Source of the DNA: an uncultured Paracoccaceae bacterium | GTDB taxonomy: Bacteria; Pseudomonadota; Alphaproteobacteria; Rhodobacterales; Rhodobacteraceae | NCBI GenBank assembly: GCA_943787985.1 | Contig: CALSOO010000005.1 | Span: forward strand, 310,001-374,000 | Direction: 5' to 3' | Length of the DNA stretch: 64,000 nt | Part shown: one piece after another, positions 8,855 to 16,851 of the stretch | Numbering within the stretch: position 1 is the first letter of the stretch | Layout: each line of letters opens with the position of its first letter | Notes under the pieces: generated by a model | Databases searched by the model: none | Seen by the model: only the letters and a program-made list of their open reading frames with translations | What the model was told of the DNA's origin: nothing | Translations under genes and position numbers: made by a program

Positions 8855-10179
8855 GGCGCATATTTAGCAATTATGCCTATGGGCCCGAGCCACGGTTGAA
8901 TTGCTGGTGGGACAATACCTGCACACCACCAAATTTCCCTGAATTAGGCTCGAATATCAAGTCGGACATAGCCATCATCGGCGGTGGATTTACGGGACTT
9001 AATGCAGCCTATCATCTCGCTATGGCGGGTTTGAACGTCACAGTGCTTGAGGCGCAAAACATCGGATGGGGCGCGTCGGGGCGCAACGGCGGGTTTTGCT
9101 GTTTGGGGGGCGGCGTAGCAACCGACGCAATGCTGGACAAACACTATGGACGCGAAGAACGGTTGCGGTACCGCCAAACCGAAGTCGCCGCCATTTCCCA
9201 TGTCGAAAATATGATCGAGACTTTAGGCCTTGATGTTGATCGGCACTCGGATGGGGAGACGGAATTGGCGCACCGTCCGCGCCACTTCGAGAGCATGCGG
9301 AAATCCGTTGATCGCATTTCAGAAAACTACGGAGTTTCAGCCAAGCTGATCGAAGGTCGTGACTTGGGCGAAAGTGGTATGAGGGGACCGTTTTCAGGCG
9401 CGCTCACGATTCCCGTCGGTTTTGGACTGAACCCCCGAAAATATGCCAACGGGCTTGCAGAAGCCGCGCATGCAGCGGGTGCCAATATTTTTGAGCAGGC
9501 CGATGTATTGAACATGATACGGCAAGGGTCAAAGTGGCGGCTCGAAACGGACACATACGTTGTCGAAGCAGATCAAGTCATTGTCGCAACCAATGGCTAT
9601 TCAAGCGAAACACTGCCCGCATGGCTGGCCGGCCGCTATATGCCCGTTCAATCAAACGTCATCGTCACGCGACCCTTAACGGATGCCGAACAATCTGCTC
9701 AGGGCTGGACGACTTCGCAAATGGCCTACGACAGCCGCAACCTTTTGCACTATTTTAGGTTGATGCCAGACGGCCGCTTTTTGTTTGGGCTGCGGGGCGG
9801 TCTTCTTGCATCACCGCACGCAGAAAACCGTGCACATCAAGCCGCAATCAAAGACTTTAAAACTATGTTTCCTGCGTGGTCTGAGGTGGACATCACTCAC
9901 CGATGGTCTGGAATGGCCTGTTTATCGCGCAACCAGACCCCTTTTGTTGGGCCCGTTCCGGGGATGCAAGGCGTTCTGGCGGGTTTGGCATATCACGGAA
10001 ACGGTGTCGCTATGGGCAGTTACGTCGGCAAAGCGCTTGCGCACTTGGCCAGCGACGCATTGGCAGACTTTCCATTGCCCCAATGCATGACATCCCCGCC
10101 AAAAATCTTCCCTTTTGGGGCTGCCCGTAGAGTATTGATGCCAGCCGCTTATATCGGACTAATGTTACAGGATCTGTAG
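8851..10179 (+). CDS. FAD-dependent amine oxidoreductase, PuuB/DadA-like
   Basis: The 442-residue flavoprotein starts at ATG 8851, overlapping potI. It has an N-terminal Rossmann FAD motif (IAIIGGGFTGLNAAYHLA), the segment GWGASGRNGGFCCLGGG typical of PuuB-like oxidases, and a C-terminal FAD-closing region (GLAYHGNGVAMGSYVGK). The N-terminus NYAYGPEPRLNCWWDNT also resembles gamma-glutamylputrescine oxidase-like enzymes. Its coupling to potFGHI supports oxidation of an imported polyamine or its glutamylated form. No PuuA glutamylation ligase is in the window, so direct amine oxidation or N-methyl amino acid oxidation is possible. Confidence 0.82.
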   Translation: MRRIFSNYAYGPEPRLNCWWDNTCTPPNFPELGSNIKSDIAIIGGGFTGLNAAYHLAMAGLNVTVLEAQNIGWGASGRNGGFCCLGGGVATDAMLDKHYGREERLRYRQTEVAAISHVENMIETLGLDVDRHSDGETELAHRPRHFESMRKSVDRISENYGVSAKLIEGRDLGESGMRGPFSGALTIPVGFGLNPRKYANGLAEAAHAAGANIFEQADVLNMIRQGSKWRLETDTYVVEADQVIVATNGYSSETLPAWLAGRYMPVQSNVIVTRPLTDAEQSAQGWTTSQMAYDSRNLLHYFRLMPDGRFLFGLRGGLLASPHAENRAHQAAIKDFKTMFPAWSEVDITHRWSGMACLSRNQTPFVGPVPGMQGVLAGLAYHGNGVAMGSYVGKALAHLASDALADFPLPQCMTSPPKIFPFGAARRVLMPAAYIGLMLQDL

Positions 10180-10297
10180 AATTTGTGCCCGATTTAACCC
10201 TTGTGACAGACATTTTCCTGCATTGCGCCGCATATTGTTGACAGGATTGTTACGATCCAGCATCCCACTGGAAAAACCCGCATAAAGAGGTGAGCAG

Positions 10298-11623
10298 ATG
10301 AAAATTGCAATGATCGGTACAGGTTACGTCGGACTGGTGTCAGGCGTTTGCTTTTCGGACTTTGGACATGACGTTGTTTGTGTGGATAAAGATCCGGCAA
10401 AAATTGAAATGCTCGAAGCAGGCAAAGTGCCAATTTATGAACCTGGACTAGACGAATTGATGGCCAAAAATGTGGCCGCCGGTCGGCTTTCTTTTTCGGG
10501 TGATCTTGCGGCTGCAGTCGATGGGGCCGAAGCAATATTTATTGCTGTAGGAACGCCCACACGCCGAGGTGACGGACATGCCGATCTGACCTATGTCATG
10601 GCCGCCGCAGAGGAAATTGCCAAAGCTGTCACCGGATATACAGTCATTGTTACGAAATCCACCGTTCCCGTTGGGACAAACCGCCAAGTCAAACATACTG
10701 TGAGCAAAGCGAACCCTGACGCCGATTTTGACGTCGCTTCAAACCCGGAGTTCTTGCGTGAAGGGGCGGCGATTGATGATTTTATGCGCCCTGACCGCGT
10801 TGTTGTAGGAATCCAGAACGAACGCGCCGCAGAGGTCATGGCCGAAGTTTATCGCCCGCTATATTTGCGTGATTTTCCGATCATGACGACCGATCTGGAA
10901 AGTGCGGAAATGATCAAATACGCTGCAAACTCGTTTTTGGCGACCAAGATTACGTTCATCAATGAAATTGCCGCACTGTGTGAACGCACCGGAGCAGACG
11001 TCAAAATGGTATCCAAGGGTATGGGTCTGGACGGACGCATTGGGAATAAATTTCTGCATGCAGGGCCAGGGTATGGTGGTAGCTGTTTTCCAAAAGATAC
11101 CCAAGCATTGGCGCGAATGGGGCAAGATCACGCGATGCCCATGCAAATTACCGAAGCTGTCATCAAAGTGAACGAAGAGGTGAAGCGCCGAATGATCGAC
11201 AAGATCGTCGACCTCTGCGAAGGATCGGTGAATGGCAAAACTATCGCGGTGCTTGGCGTTACGTTCAAGCCGAACACCGACGATATGCGTGATGCACCGT
11301 CTTTGACCATCGTCCCAGCCCTTGTTGGTGCCGGCGCAAAAGTGCGCATCGTTGATCCGCAAGGGCGTCGGGAAGGCGAAGATCTTTTGCCAGGAGTGAA
11401 CTGGTTCGACGACGCATACAAGGCCGTCCAAAATGCCCAAGCTGTAGTGATTCTGACAGAATGGAACGAGTTCCGCGCATTGGACCTTAAACGCGTTGCC
11501 AATAGGATGGCCCGCCCGGCTTTGGCTGATTTACGAAATATTTACTCGCAGAAAGACGCCAAGAGGGCAGGCTTTGAAGCGTATACATCCATTGGTCGAA
11601 ATAATTACGGACTTGAGGGATAG
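10298..11623 (+). CDS. ugd: UDP-glucose 6-dehydrogenase
   Basis: The 441-residue enzyme oxidises UDP-glucose to UDP-glucuronate with two NAD+, supplying uronic acid for exopolysaccharide or lipopolysaccharide. It has the NAD motif GTGYVGLVSGVCF at the N-terminus, the catalytic cysteine in GYGGSCFPKDT, and the C-terminal UDP-binding domain with GVTFKPNTDDMRDAPS. AAAGAGGTGAGC precedes the ATG. The 118-base gap after the oxidoreductase suggests its own promoter. It converges with flgD, leaving only 7 bases between stops. Confidence 0.95.
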   Translation: MKIAMIGTGYVGLVSGVCFSDFGHDVVCVDKDPAKIEMLEAGKVPIYEPGLDELMAKNVAAGRLSFSGDLAAAVDGAEAIFIAVGTPTRRGDGHADLTYVMAAAEEIAKAVTGYTVIVTKSTVPVGTNRQVKHTVSKANPDADFDVASNPEFLREGAAIDDFMRPDRVVVGIQNERAAEVMAEVYRPLYLRDFPIMTTDLESAEMIKYAANSFLATKITFINEIAALCERTGADVKMVSKGMGLDGRIGNKFLHAGPGYGGSCFPKDTQALARMGQDHAMPMQITEAVIKVNEEVKRRMIDKIVDLCEGSVNGKTIAVLGVTFKPNTDDMRDAPSLTIVPALVGAGAKVRIVDPQGRREGEDLLPGVNWFDDAYKAVQNAQAVVILTEWNEFRALDLKRVANRMARPALADLRNIYSQKDAKRAGFEAYTSIGRNNYGLEG

Positions 11624-11630
11624 AGACCTC

Positions 11631-12314
11631 TCAAGCATCTTCTCGCAATGCAGTCACTTGCGCGGGCGTCACAACCGAACCACCATTTAGAACAAGAACT
11701 GTTTCTCCCGCTTCACTGCGGACTTCTGTAATACGGGAATAGGTTTCCATCCTGTTGATGCTCAGAAGGCTTCCTTCTGCGCGGGCTTCCAAAGAAAAGG
11801 TGTAAAGCCCGCTGTCAAACGGCGAACCATCATCAGCAACACCCGCCCACTCGATACTTTCTGACGAGTTGCCAATTGCCGTTCGCTGCACTTCAACGCC
11901 ATTGATGTCTTCCACGATCAGGTAAATTTCATCGGCTGCAGCAGGTGGATTTGGCGACAGTGTAATCGGGCTGCCATCAAATTGCGAAGGGGCATCTGTG
12001 CGCACCTCCATACCGATCCAGCCCCCCATAGACGCCATATTTCCAGCACCAAGGTGCCCAGACAACAAAGTCAGCAAATCGTTGGCCTTGACCTGTTGTT
12101 CCACCATGGAGAACTGCGCCAGCTGGGACGCGTATTCTGAGGAATCGATTGGCTCAAGCGGGTCTTGGTATTTTGCTTGAACCGTCAGCATCTTCAAAAA
12201 TGTCTCAAAATCAGATGTCAAAACGGGCTCAGCAGCCGCAGCTGCTTGTGAGACAACTGTCTGATTGGAAATCGCTGTGGATGGTGTTGTAGTAGCGTTG
12301 GCAAATGGTAGCAT
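11631..12314 (-). CDS. flgD: flagellar hook assembly (capping) protein FlgD
   Basis: This 227-residue protein has the FlgD core near residues 35-75, including FLKMLTVQAKYQDPLEPIDS and QLAQFSMVEQQ, followed by the Ig/Tudor-like region. It is exported by the flagellar type III system and caps the growing hook so that FlgE can polymerise. It starts at ATG 12314 with AAGGA about 6 bases upstream and follows fliK by 9 bases on the same strand. The hook gene flgE is not in the window. Confidence 0.92.
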   Translation of the reverse strand: MLPFANATTTPSTAISNQTVVSQAAAAAEPVLTSDFETFLKMLTVQAKYQDPLEPIDSSEYASQLAQFSMVEQQVKANDLLTLLSGHLGAGNMASMGGWIGMEVRTDAPSQFDGSPITLSPNPPAAADEIYLIVEDINGVEVQRTAIGNSSESIEWAGVADDGSPFDSGLYTFSLEARAEGSLLSINRMETYSRITEVRSEAGETVLVLNGGSVVTPAQVTALREDA

Positions 12315-12323
12315 TTTTAATCC

Positions 12324-13814
12324 TTATAAGCGAATATCAACACCTGTAGAGGTGTGGGAAAGGGGTGCATGCGCAGGCTTTTCTATGGTGATCGAAGGCT
12401 CACTTTCCTCATAGCTCACTGACCGAGTTGGCACGCCGTTGTCCTGACTTGCTGAGTCTTGCTGTTGGTCTTGCTGCTCGAACGAAAAGCTGACGCTGTC
12501 ATGCCCCATGTCTTCAAACGATTGCTTCAAGTCACCAATATTTCGTTTCAGCAATTCTAAAGTTTCCGGGCGATCCGCAAGAACCACCACAGTCATGCCA
12601 GTTTCAGAAACAGCCATCGTCATTCGCACATTCCCCAATTCAGCGGGGCTTAAGGCCACTTCGACCATACGTCCCCCTTTTTGAAGAGTACGAATCGCAT
12701 CAGTGACTTGACGTGACACTGGTTGAGGGACATCCACTCTCGCCGAAGGTGCCAAAGTTGTTGATGAGTAGCTTTGGGATCTAATCTCCGACGGAAGCTC
12801 TATGCCCGCAGATCCATCTTTCAAATTCAAGTTTTTGTCTTTCAAAGCCTCAGCTGTAAACTGTGCTGCAACTGTCTGAATTGATGATGGCAATTGCGAA
12901 TGCAAGATTGCCTGAACCGGATGCGTTTGGGCACGAACCGGAGTGGCAACAGGCGAGTTCGGTTCACGAATCTTGATTCGAGTTTCCGCTACGATCTCTT
13001 CACGCTTGCTTGTTGCATTGGCCTCCAGCACTTGCACCTTAACCATGCCGCTGCTGACAACATCCGCGGTTTTCTGAACAATTGAGCCATTGTTCTTGTC
13101 GTAAGAGAGACTGGTTTGTTGTGCCACAACCGGATCAGTGTCGGCGATTACGACAGCTGGCTTTACAGACACGGTTTGCGTTTTATCGAACAGAGGTGCT
13201 TTCTGTGATGCCACGATTTCAACTGCTACAGTCGAAGTTGAGACTTTTGTCACAGTATTTTCTGCGTTGTTGGCGTTCGTAACGGCAGCCGGTTTGTCAC
13301 CCTGCTGCACCAGGTTGGCAAGCTCAACCTTGCCCAAGTCCCCAGAGGTTTTATGAACAACAATATCATGAGGAATTTCTTTTGAAGCGGCCGTTGGAAT
13401 TGCGGTAACATTTTGAATTTCAAAAATATTTCGTCCAATATTTTCATCGAGGGCCTGGGCAACAGGCTTTTTGGAAATTGAATCACTGACCTCAGTTTCA
13501 GCTTCATCTGTTTCTTCAGGAGCAACATCAAAACCGTCTCCGGTGTCTTCGGAAACCTCCATCTCCAAGTTCTTATTGGGAGTGTCCGAGGACAGTTTTA
13601 GATCTGAGCCTTTGGCATCTGGGTCAACATGATCAGTATCAGACCCTTGATTATGTTCCTCATCAGCGGGAAGTCGATCATCATCCGGCCTAGCTTGGTC
13701 TTCCGACATGACTTCGGTGAAACTTAACCCCTCCTCATTTTGAACTGCAGTCGTTTCTACAGGTCTATGTGAAGACGCTGCGTTTGATAAAAGTGGAATT
13801 GATAATGGTAGCAC
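12324..13814 (-). CDS. fliK: flagellar hook-length control protein FliK
   Basis: This 496-residue protein has a long, acidic, low-complexity N-terminal part and a compact C-terminal domain (from about residue 370) with VEVALSPAELGNVRMTMAVSETGMTVVVLADRPETLELL, typical of FliK/Flg_hook domains. FliK measures hook length and switches export specificity by acting on FlhB. The start is GTG 13814 with GGAGG 6 bases upstream. It heads the minus-strand pair fliK-flgD and is divergent from flgJ. The N-terminal two thirds would be hard to align even among relatives. Confidence 0.88.
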   Translation of the reverse strand: MLPLSIPLLSNAASSHRPVETTAVQNEEGLSFTEVMSEDQARPDDDRLPADEEHNQGSDTDHVDPDAKGSDLKLSSDTPNKNLEMEVSEDTGDGFDVAPEETDEAETEVSDSISKKPVAQALDENIGRNIFEIQNVTAIPTAASKEIPHDIVVHKTSGDLGKVELANLVQQGDKPAAVTNANNAENTVTKVSTSTVAVEIVASQKAPLFDKTQTVSVKPAVVIADTDPVVAQQTSLSYDKNNGSIVQKTADVVSSGMVKVQVLEANATSKREEIVAETRIKIREPNSPVATPVRAQTHPVQAILHSQLPSSIQTVAAQFTAEALKDKNLNLKDGSAGIELPSEIRSQSYSSTTLAPSARVDVPQPVSRQVTDAIRTLQKGGRMVEVALSPAELGNVRMTMAVSETGMTVVVLADRPETLELLKRNIGDLKQSFEDMGHDSVSFSFEQQDQQQDSASQDNGVPTRSVSYEESEPSITIEKPAHAPLSHTSTGVDIRL

Positions 13815-13866
13815 GGGAAACCTCCGGAAATTCTTCTCCGTTAGCCCTCACTATGCCCGCGCATGG

Positions 13867-13882
13867 TTACCAGTTCTTTACC
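13867..13882. promoter_or_regulatory. CtrA-like site between fliK and flgJ
   Basis: TTAC (13867-13870), seven bases, then TTACC (13878-13882) matches the CtrA consensus TTAA-N7-TTAAC with one mismatch per half. The other strand reads GTAA-N7-GTAAC. It lies in the 117-base divergent region, 50 bases from the flgJ start and 53 from the fliK start, so it could serve either. Confidence 0.4.
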
Positions 13883-13931
13883 GATTCTCATGCAAAGTCT
13901 GCAAAGTAGTTCCAATTGAAAGGACATGTGC

Positions 13932-14231
13932 ATGATAGAAGTAACCGCTGTGACTCCTCAGTCAGCATCAACCCGACAACAAAAAGACGACGCACTAAAA
14001 GATGCCGCACTAAAAGATGCCGCGGAACAACTCGAAGCATCATTCCTCGCGGAAATGCTCAAAGAAGCTGGCCTCGGAAAGTCCCGCGATAGTTATGGCG
14101 GTGGCGCCGGTGAGGATCAATTCGGCTCTTTCCTAGTGAAGGAACAGGCAAACGCTATGGTCCAAGCTGGCGGCATCGGATTGGCAGAATCTCTATACAA
14201 CGCTTTAAAGGAGCGAACGACAAATGGATAA
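13932..14231 (+). CDS. flgJ: rod-binding protein FlgJ (single-domain form)
   Basis: This 99-residue protein corresponds only to the N-terminal rod-binding domain of enterobacterial FlgJ; the muramidase domain is absent, as is usual in alphaproteobacteria. The conserved part is AAEQLEASFLAEMLKEAGLGK and FGSFLVKEQANAMVQAGGIGLAESLYNAL. It helps the rod assemble across the peptidoglycan. Two ATGs are possible (13926 and 13932); AAAGGA lies 8 bases before the second, which was chosen. A 15-base unit is tandemly duplicated at 13992-14021, giving two ALKDA repeats. The last bases overlap the next gene. Confidence 0.85.
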   Translation: MIEVTAVTPQSASTRQQKDDALKDAALKDAAEQLEASFLAEMLKEAGLGKSRDSYGGGAGEDQFGSFLVKEQANAMVQAGGIGLAESLYNALKERTTNG

Positions 14232-14580
14232 TATTGTTCAAAACACAATCGATAACCTTGATGAATTGCTCGACGCCGAGCGCCAAGCGCTCTTGGAGGG
14301 CAATTTAGACGAAATTTCCGTATTGATGAAGCGCAAAGAAGCTTTGATCGATGTTCTCAACACACAAGAAGCGACCGATCGTGCCGAGTTGGAAAGTTTG
14401 AACTCCAAAGTCGAACGGAATCAAGAGCTATTAAATTCAGCTCTTGAAGGAATTAGAACTGTCGCAAGACGCCTGGCCGCGATGCGTCGTATTCGTGGGT
14501 CGCTGGATACATACAATGCACAGGGCCAGAAAAACACAATAAATATGGAAACAGAAAGCTCCGTTGAAAAACGAGCTTAG
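14224..14580 (+). CDS. flgN: FlgN-like flagellar export chaperone
   Basis: The 118-residue product is helical and charged, with DNLDELLDAERQALLEGNLDEISVLMKRKEALIDVL at the N-terminus, the pattern of FlgN family chaperones for hook-associated proteins FlgK and FlgL. It overlaps flgJ by 8 bases, so the two are probably one operon. The C-terminal part includes an RRLAAMRRIRGS segment typical of alphaproteobacterial FlgN-like proteins. Family assignment rests on pattern and context; flgK and flgL are not in the window. Confidence 0.72.
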   Translation: MDNIVQNTIDNLDELLDAERQALLEGNLDEISVLMKRKEALIDVLNTQEATDRAELESLNSKVERNQELLNSALEGIRTVARRLAAMRRIRGSLDTYNAQGQKNTINMETESSVEKRA

Positions 14581-14619
14581 TGCGTTTGAATAAAATCTGA
14601 CGAATGCAAAATAGGGGGT

Positions 14620-14634
14620 TTAGCAATACATTAG
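14620..14634 (+). promoter_or_regulatory. CtrA-like site upstream of flagellin
   Basis: TTAG (14620-14623), seven bases, then TTAG (14631-14634) matches TTAA-N7-TTAA with one mismatch per half. It lies about 150 bases before the flagellin ATG, which would leave a long untranslated leader. That leader is where FlbT is known to act on flagellin mRNA in Caulobacter. Confidence 0.4.
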
Positions 14635-14782
14635 GGATTGATGGGTCAATGTGAAAGCGCACTCATGAAGAGTGGCGCAAGTTCGAAATATCGAGCTTTG
14701 CAACAGTCAGAATGACATCCTGTTCGCTTCCATTGGGAGCGTGACACAACAGACGCAAAGCGTCGAAAAAAGGAAAGTGCAA

Positions 14783-15985
14783 ATGTCGAGCATTCTTACA
14801 AACAACAGCGCAATGGTAGCATTGCAGACCCTCAAGGGTATCAACAAAAACTTGGCCATGACGTCCAACGAGATTTCTACAGGTAAATCCGTTTCGTCTG
14901 CCAAGGACAACTCAGCTGTCTGGGCGATTTCCAAGGTTATGGAATCTGACGTCAAAGGCTTCAAGGCCATTTCCGACAGTTTGTCTTTGGGTGAAGCTTC
15001 AGTCTCCGTCGCGCGAAACGCTTCTGAGTCCATCACGGATTTGCTCACGGATATGAAAGGCAAAATCGTTGCTGCTCAAGAGGACAATGTGGATCGTGGC
15101 AAAATCAACGATGACGTTACAGCTCTGAAAGAACAGATTGCGTCCGTTGTATCGGCCGCTCAGTTCAATGGTCTCAACTTGGTTGACGGCAATACTGCTT
15201 CTGCAAATATCTTGTCCTCCCTGGATCGTGACAACTCGGGTGCAGTCTCGTCTTCTTCGATTACAGTAACTGGTCAGGACTTATCCACTGGCGCATACGC
15301 TGCTCGCAACGTGTTTGCATCAGCAAATGGCGTGGCTGGTGCCGCGGGAGATACGTATGGCATGTCTTTGGACGCGACCACGGGTGACGATACCCTCACC
15401 ATTTCAGATACCGATCTCATTGCAGGTGACAAAATCTCCATGCGTTTCGGAGACGTTGACATTTCCTACACAGTGACTGCAGAGGACGTCGCTTCTACTA
15501 CGACAGCAGATGTTGTTGCCGTTGGCTTGAAGGCAGCGATTGAAGCGGGAACGGAAGGTGTCACAGTTGACTATGACGCGGGCACACCTGGCGATATCGT
15601 CATTACAAACACCAACGCAACCGACATGGCTGTTTCTGGACAAGTGACAAATGTAGGTGCAGGCGGACTGGGTGCCTTGTCAGCGATTGACGTTTCCTCG
15701 GCTGGGGGTGCCACCGCTGCTTTGGGTTCTATTGAAACATTGATCGATACCGCGATCGATGCTTCTGCAGCCTTCGGTTCTGTTGAGGGCCGAATTTCGA
15801 CGCAAGCCGATTTCATCTCCAACCTTTCAGATTCCCTGAAGTCTGGTATCGGCGCAATGGTGGACGCAGACATGGAAGAAGTGTCTGCTCGTTTGCAAGC
15901 CTTGCAAACCCAACAGCAATTGGGCGTGCAATCACTTTCGATCGCAAACCAAGCGCCGCAGACCCTGCTGTCGCTCTTTAGGTAA
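14783..15985 (+). CDS. fliC: flagellin
   Basis: The 400-residue flagellin starts at ATG 14783 with AGGAAAG 6-12 bases upstream; the frame is open further upstream, but those residues do not belong to flagellin. The N-terminal D0/D1 helices begin MSSILTNNSAMVALQTLKGINKNL and include SVSSAKDNSAVWAISKVM. The middle (about residues 170-315) is a variable Ser/Thr/Asp-rich region exposed on the filament. The C-terminal helices end SIANQAPQTLLSLFR. A strong hairpin follows, then flaF and flbT. It is the only flagellin in the window. Confidence 0.95.
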   Translation: MSSILTNNSAMVALQTLKGINKNLAMTSNEISTGKSVSSAKDNSAVWAISKVMESDVKGFKAISDSLSLGEASVSVARNASESITDLLTDMKGKIVAAQEDNVDRGKINDDVTALKEQIASVVSAAQFNGLNLVDGNTASANILSSLDRDNSGAVSSSSITVTGQDLSTGAYAARNVFASANGVAGAAGDTYGMSLDATTGDDTLTISDTDLIAGDKISMRFGDVDISYTVTAEDVASTTTADVVAVGLKAAIEAGTEGVTVDYDAGTPGDIVITNTNATDMAVSGQVTNVGAGGLGALSAIDVSSAGGATAALGSIETLIDTAIDASAAFGSVEGRISTQADFISNLSDSLKSGIGAMVDADMEEVSARLQALQTQQQLGVQSLSIANQAPQTLLSLFR

Positions 15986-15993
15986 ACAAATCT

Positions 15994-16021
15994 GGTCGGG
16001 GCGTACTTCAGCGCCCCGACC
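15994..16021 (+). terminator. strong hairpin after flagellin
   Basis: GGTCGGGGCG (15994-16003) and CGCCCCGACC (16012-16021) form a perfect 10-bp GC-rich stem with an 8-base loop, 8 bases after the flagellin stop. There is no T-run, so it may terminate only partly or act as an mRNA end-stabiliser, letting flagellin message exceed flaF-flbT. Confidence 0.65.
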
Positions 16022-16063
16022 ATCGTAGTCGACTAACCAATTCTGTTTATTGAAGGCTATCCT

Positions 16064-16441
16064 GTGAACGCACTTTCTAAAGCTCAAATCGGTTATGCCG
16101 CAAATTCAGCTCCAACAAAAACTGGTCGACGTGCAGAATACGAAGTTATCGTCAGCGTAACTCAGCGCTTGCGAGCATCAGCACAGAATTCAAAATTGGA
16201 TTATGCATCCTACGCAGAAGCTTTGCATGATAATCGACGTATGTGGAATACCTTAGCGATCGATGTGGCGGATAACGACAATACATTGCCAGAAGAGCTT
16301 AAAGCACGCGTATTCTATCTTGCTGAGTTCACATCACAACATACAAGCAAGATTTTGAGAGACAAGGTTTCGGTTATGCCTTTGCTTGAAATTAACATGG
16401 CTGTTCTACGCGGCCTAAAACATGAAGGGACGCCAAAATGA
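16064..16441 (+). CDS. flaF: flagellar biosynthesis regulator FlaF
   Basis: This 125-residue protein starts at GTG 16064, with GAAGG 8-12 bases upstream. It contains GRRAEYEVIVSVTQRLRAS and DNRRMWNTLAIDVADNDNTLPEELKARVFYLAEFTSQH, the FlaF family core. FlaF works with FlbT in alphaproteobacteria to match flagellin synthesis to hook assembly; in Caulobacter FlaF is needed for flagellin production or secretion. It overlaps flbT in an ATGA arrangement. Confidence 0.92.
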   Translation: MNALSKAQIGYAANSAPTKTGRRAEYEVIVSVTQRLRASAQNSKLDYASYAEALHDNRRMWNTLAIDVADNDNTLPEELKARVFYLAEFTSQHTSKILRDKVSVMPLLEINMAVLRGLKHEGTPK

Positions 16442-16833
16442 GCGGCCTCGTACTTAAACTAAGCCCAAAAGAACGAATTCTTATCAATGGTGCAGTCATA
16501 GAAAACGGTGATCGGAGAAGCAGACTTGCGATCATGACACCTGATGCGAATATACTCCGGCTAAGGGATGCAATTCATCCAGAAGATGCAAAAACGCCTG
16601 TGCGCCGTGTTTGCTATTCTGTGCAGTTGGTTTTGACGGGTGATTCCTCTCCAGAGGACGCAAAGCTTCCTCTTTTGAGGCATATTGAAGAGCTTAGCCA
16701 AGTCTTTGTGGATCCTGACAGTCGAAAGCACCTGAAGCTTGCTTCTGAAGCTTTGGTTAGTGAGGATCACTACCGATGCCTAAAAGCACTTAGGGCCCTA
16801 CTTCCTAGAGAAGATCGATTATTGGCCATATAG
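16438..16833 (+). CDS. flbT: flagellin mRNA regulator FlbT
   Basis: The 131-residue protein has the FlbT pattern LKLSPKERILINGAVIENGDRRSRLAI near the N-terminus and HPEDAKTPVRRVCYSVQLVLTGD in the middle. In Caulobacter FlbT binds the flagellin 5' leader and destabilises the message until the hook is complete. Here the flagellin leader appears long and flbT is only two genes downstream, which fits that role. It converges with fliI, 18 bases away. Confidence 0.92.
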   Translation: MSGLVLKLSPKERILINGAVIENGDRRSRLAIMTPDANILRLRDAIHPEDAKTPVRRVCYSVQLVLTGDSSPEDAKLPLLRHIEELSQVFVDPDSRKHLKLASEALVSEDHYRCLKALRALLPREDRLLAI

Positions 16834-16851
16834 ACATTCCACTGTTTTAAA

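Noticed and set aside
14581-14782. Sigma-54 promoter before flagellin
   Set aside because: TGGCGC at 14674-14679 is not followed by a GC element at the required spacing.
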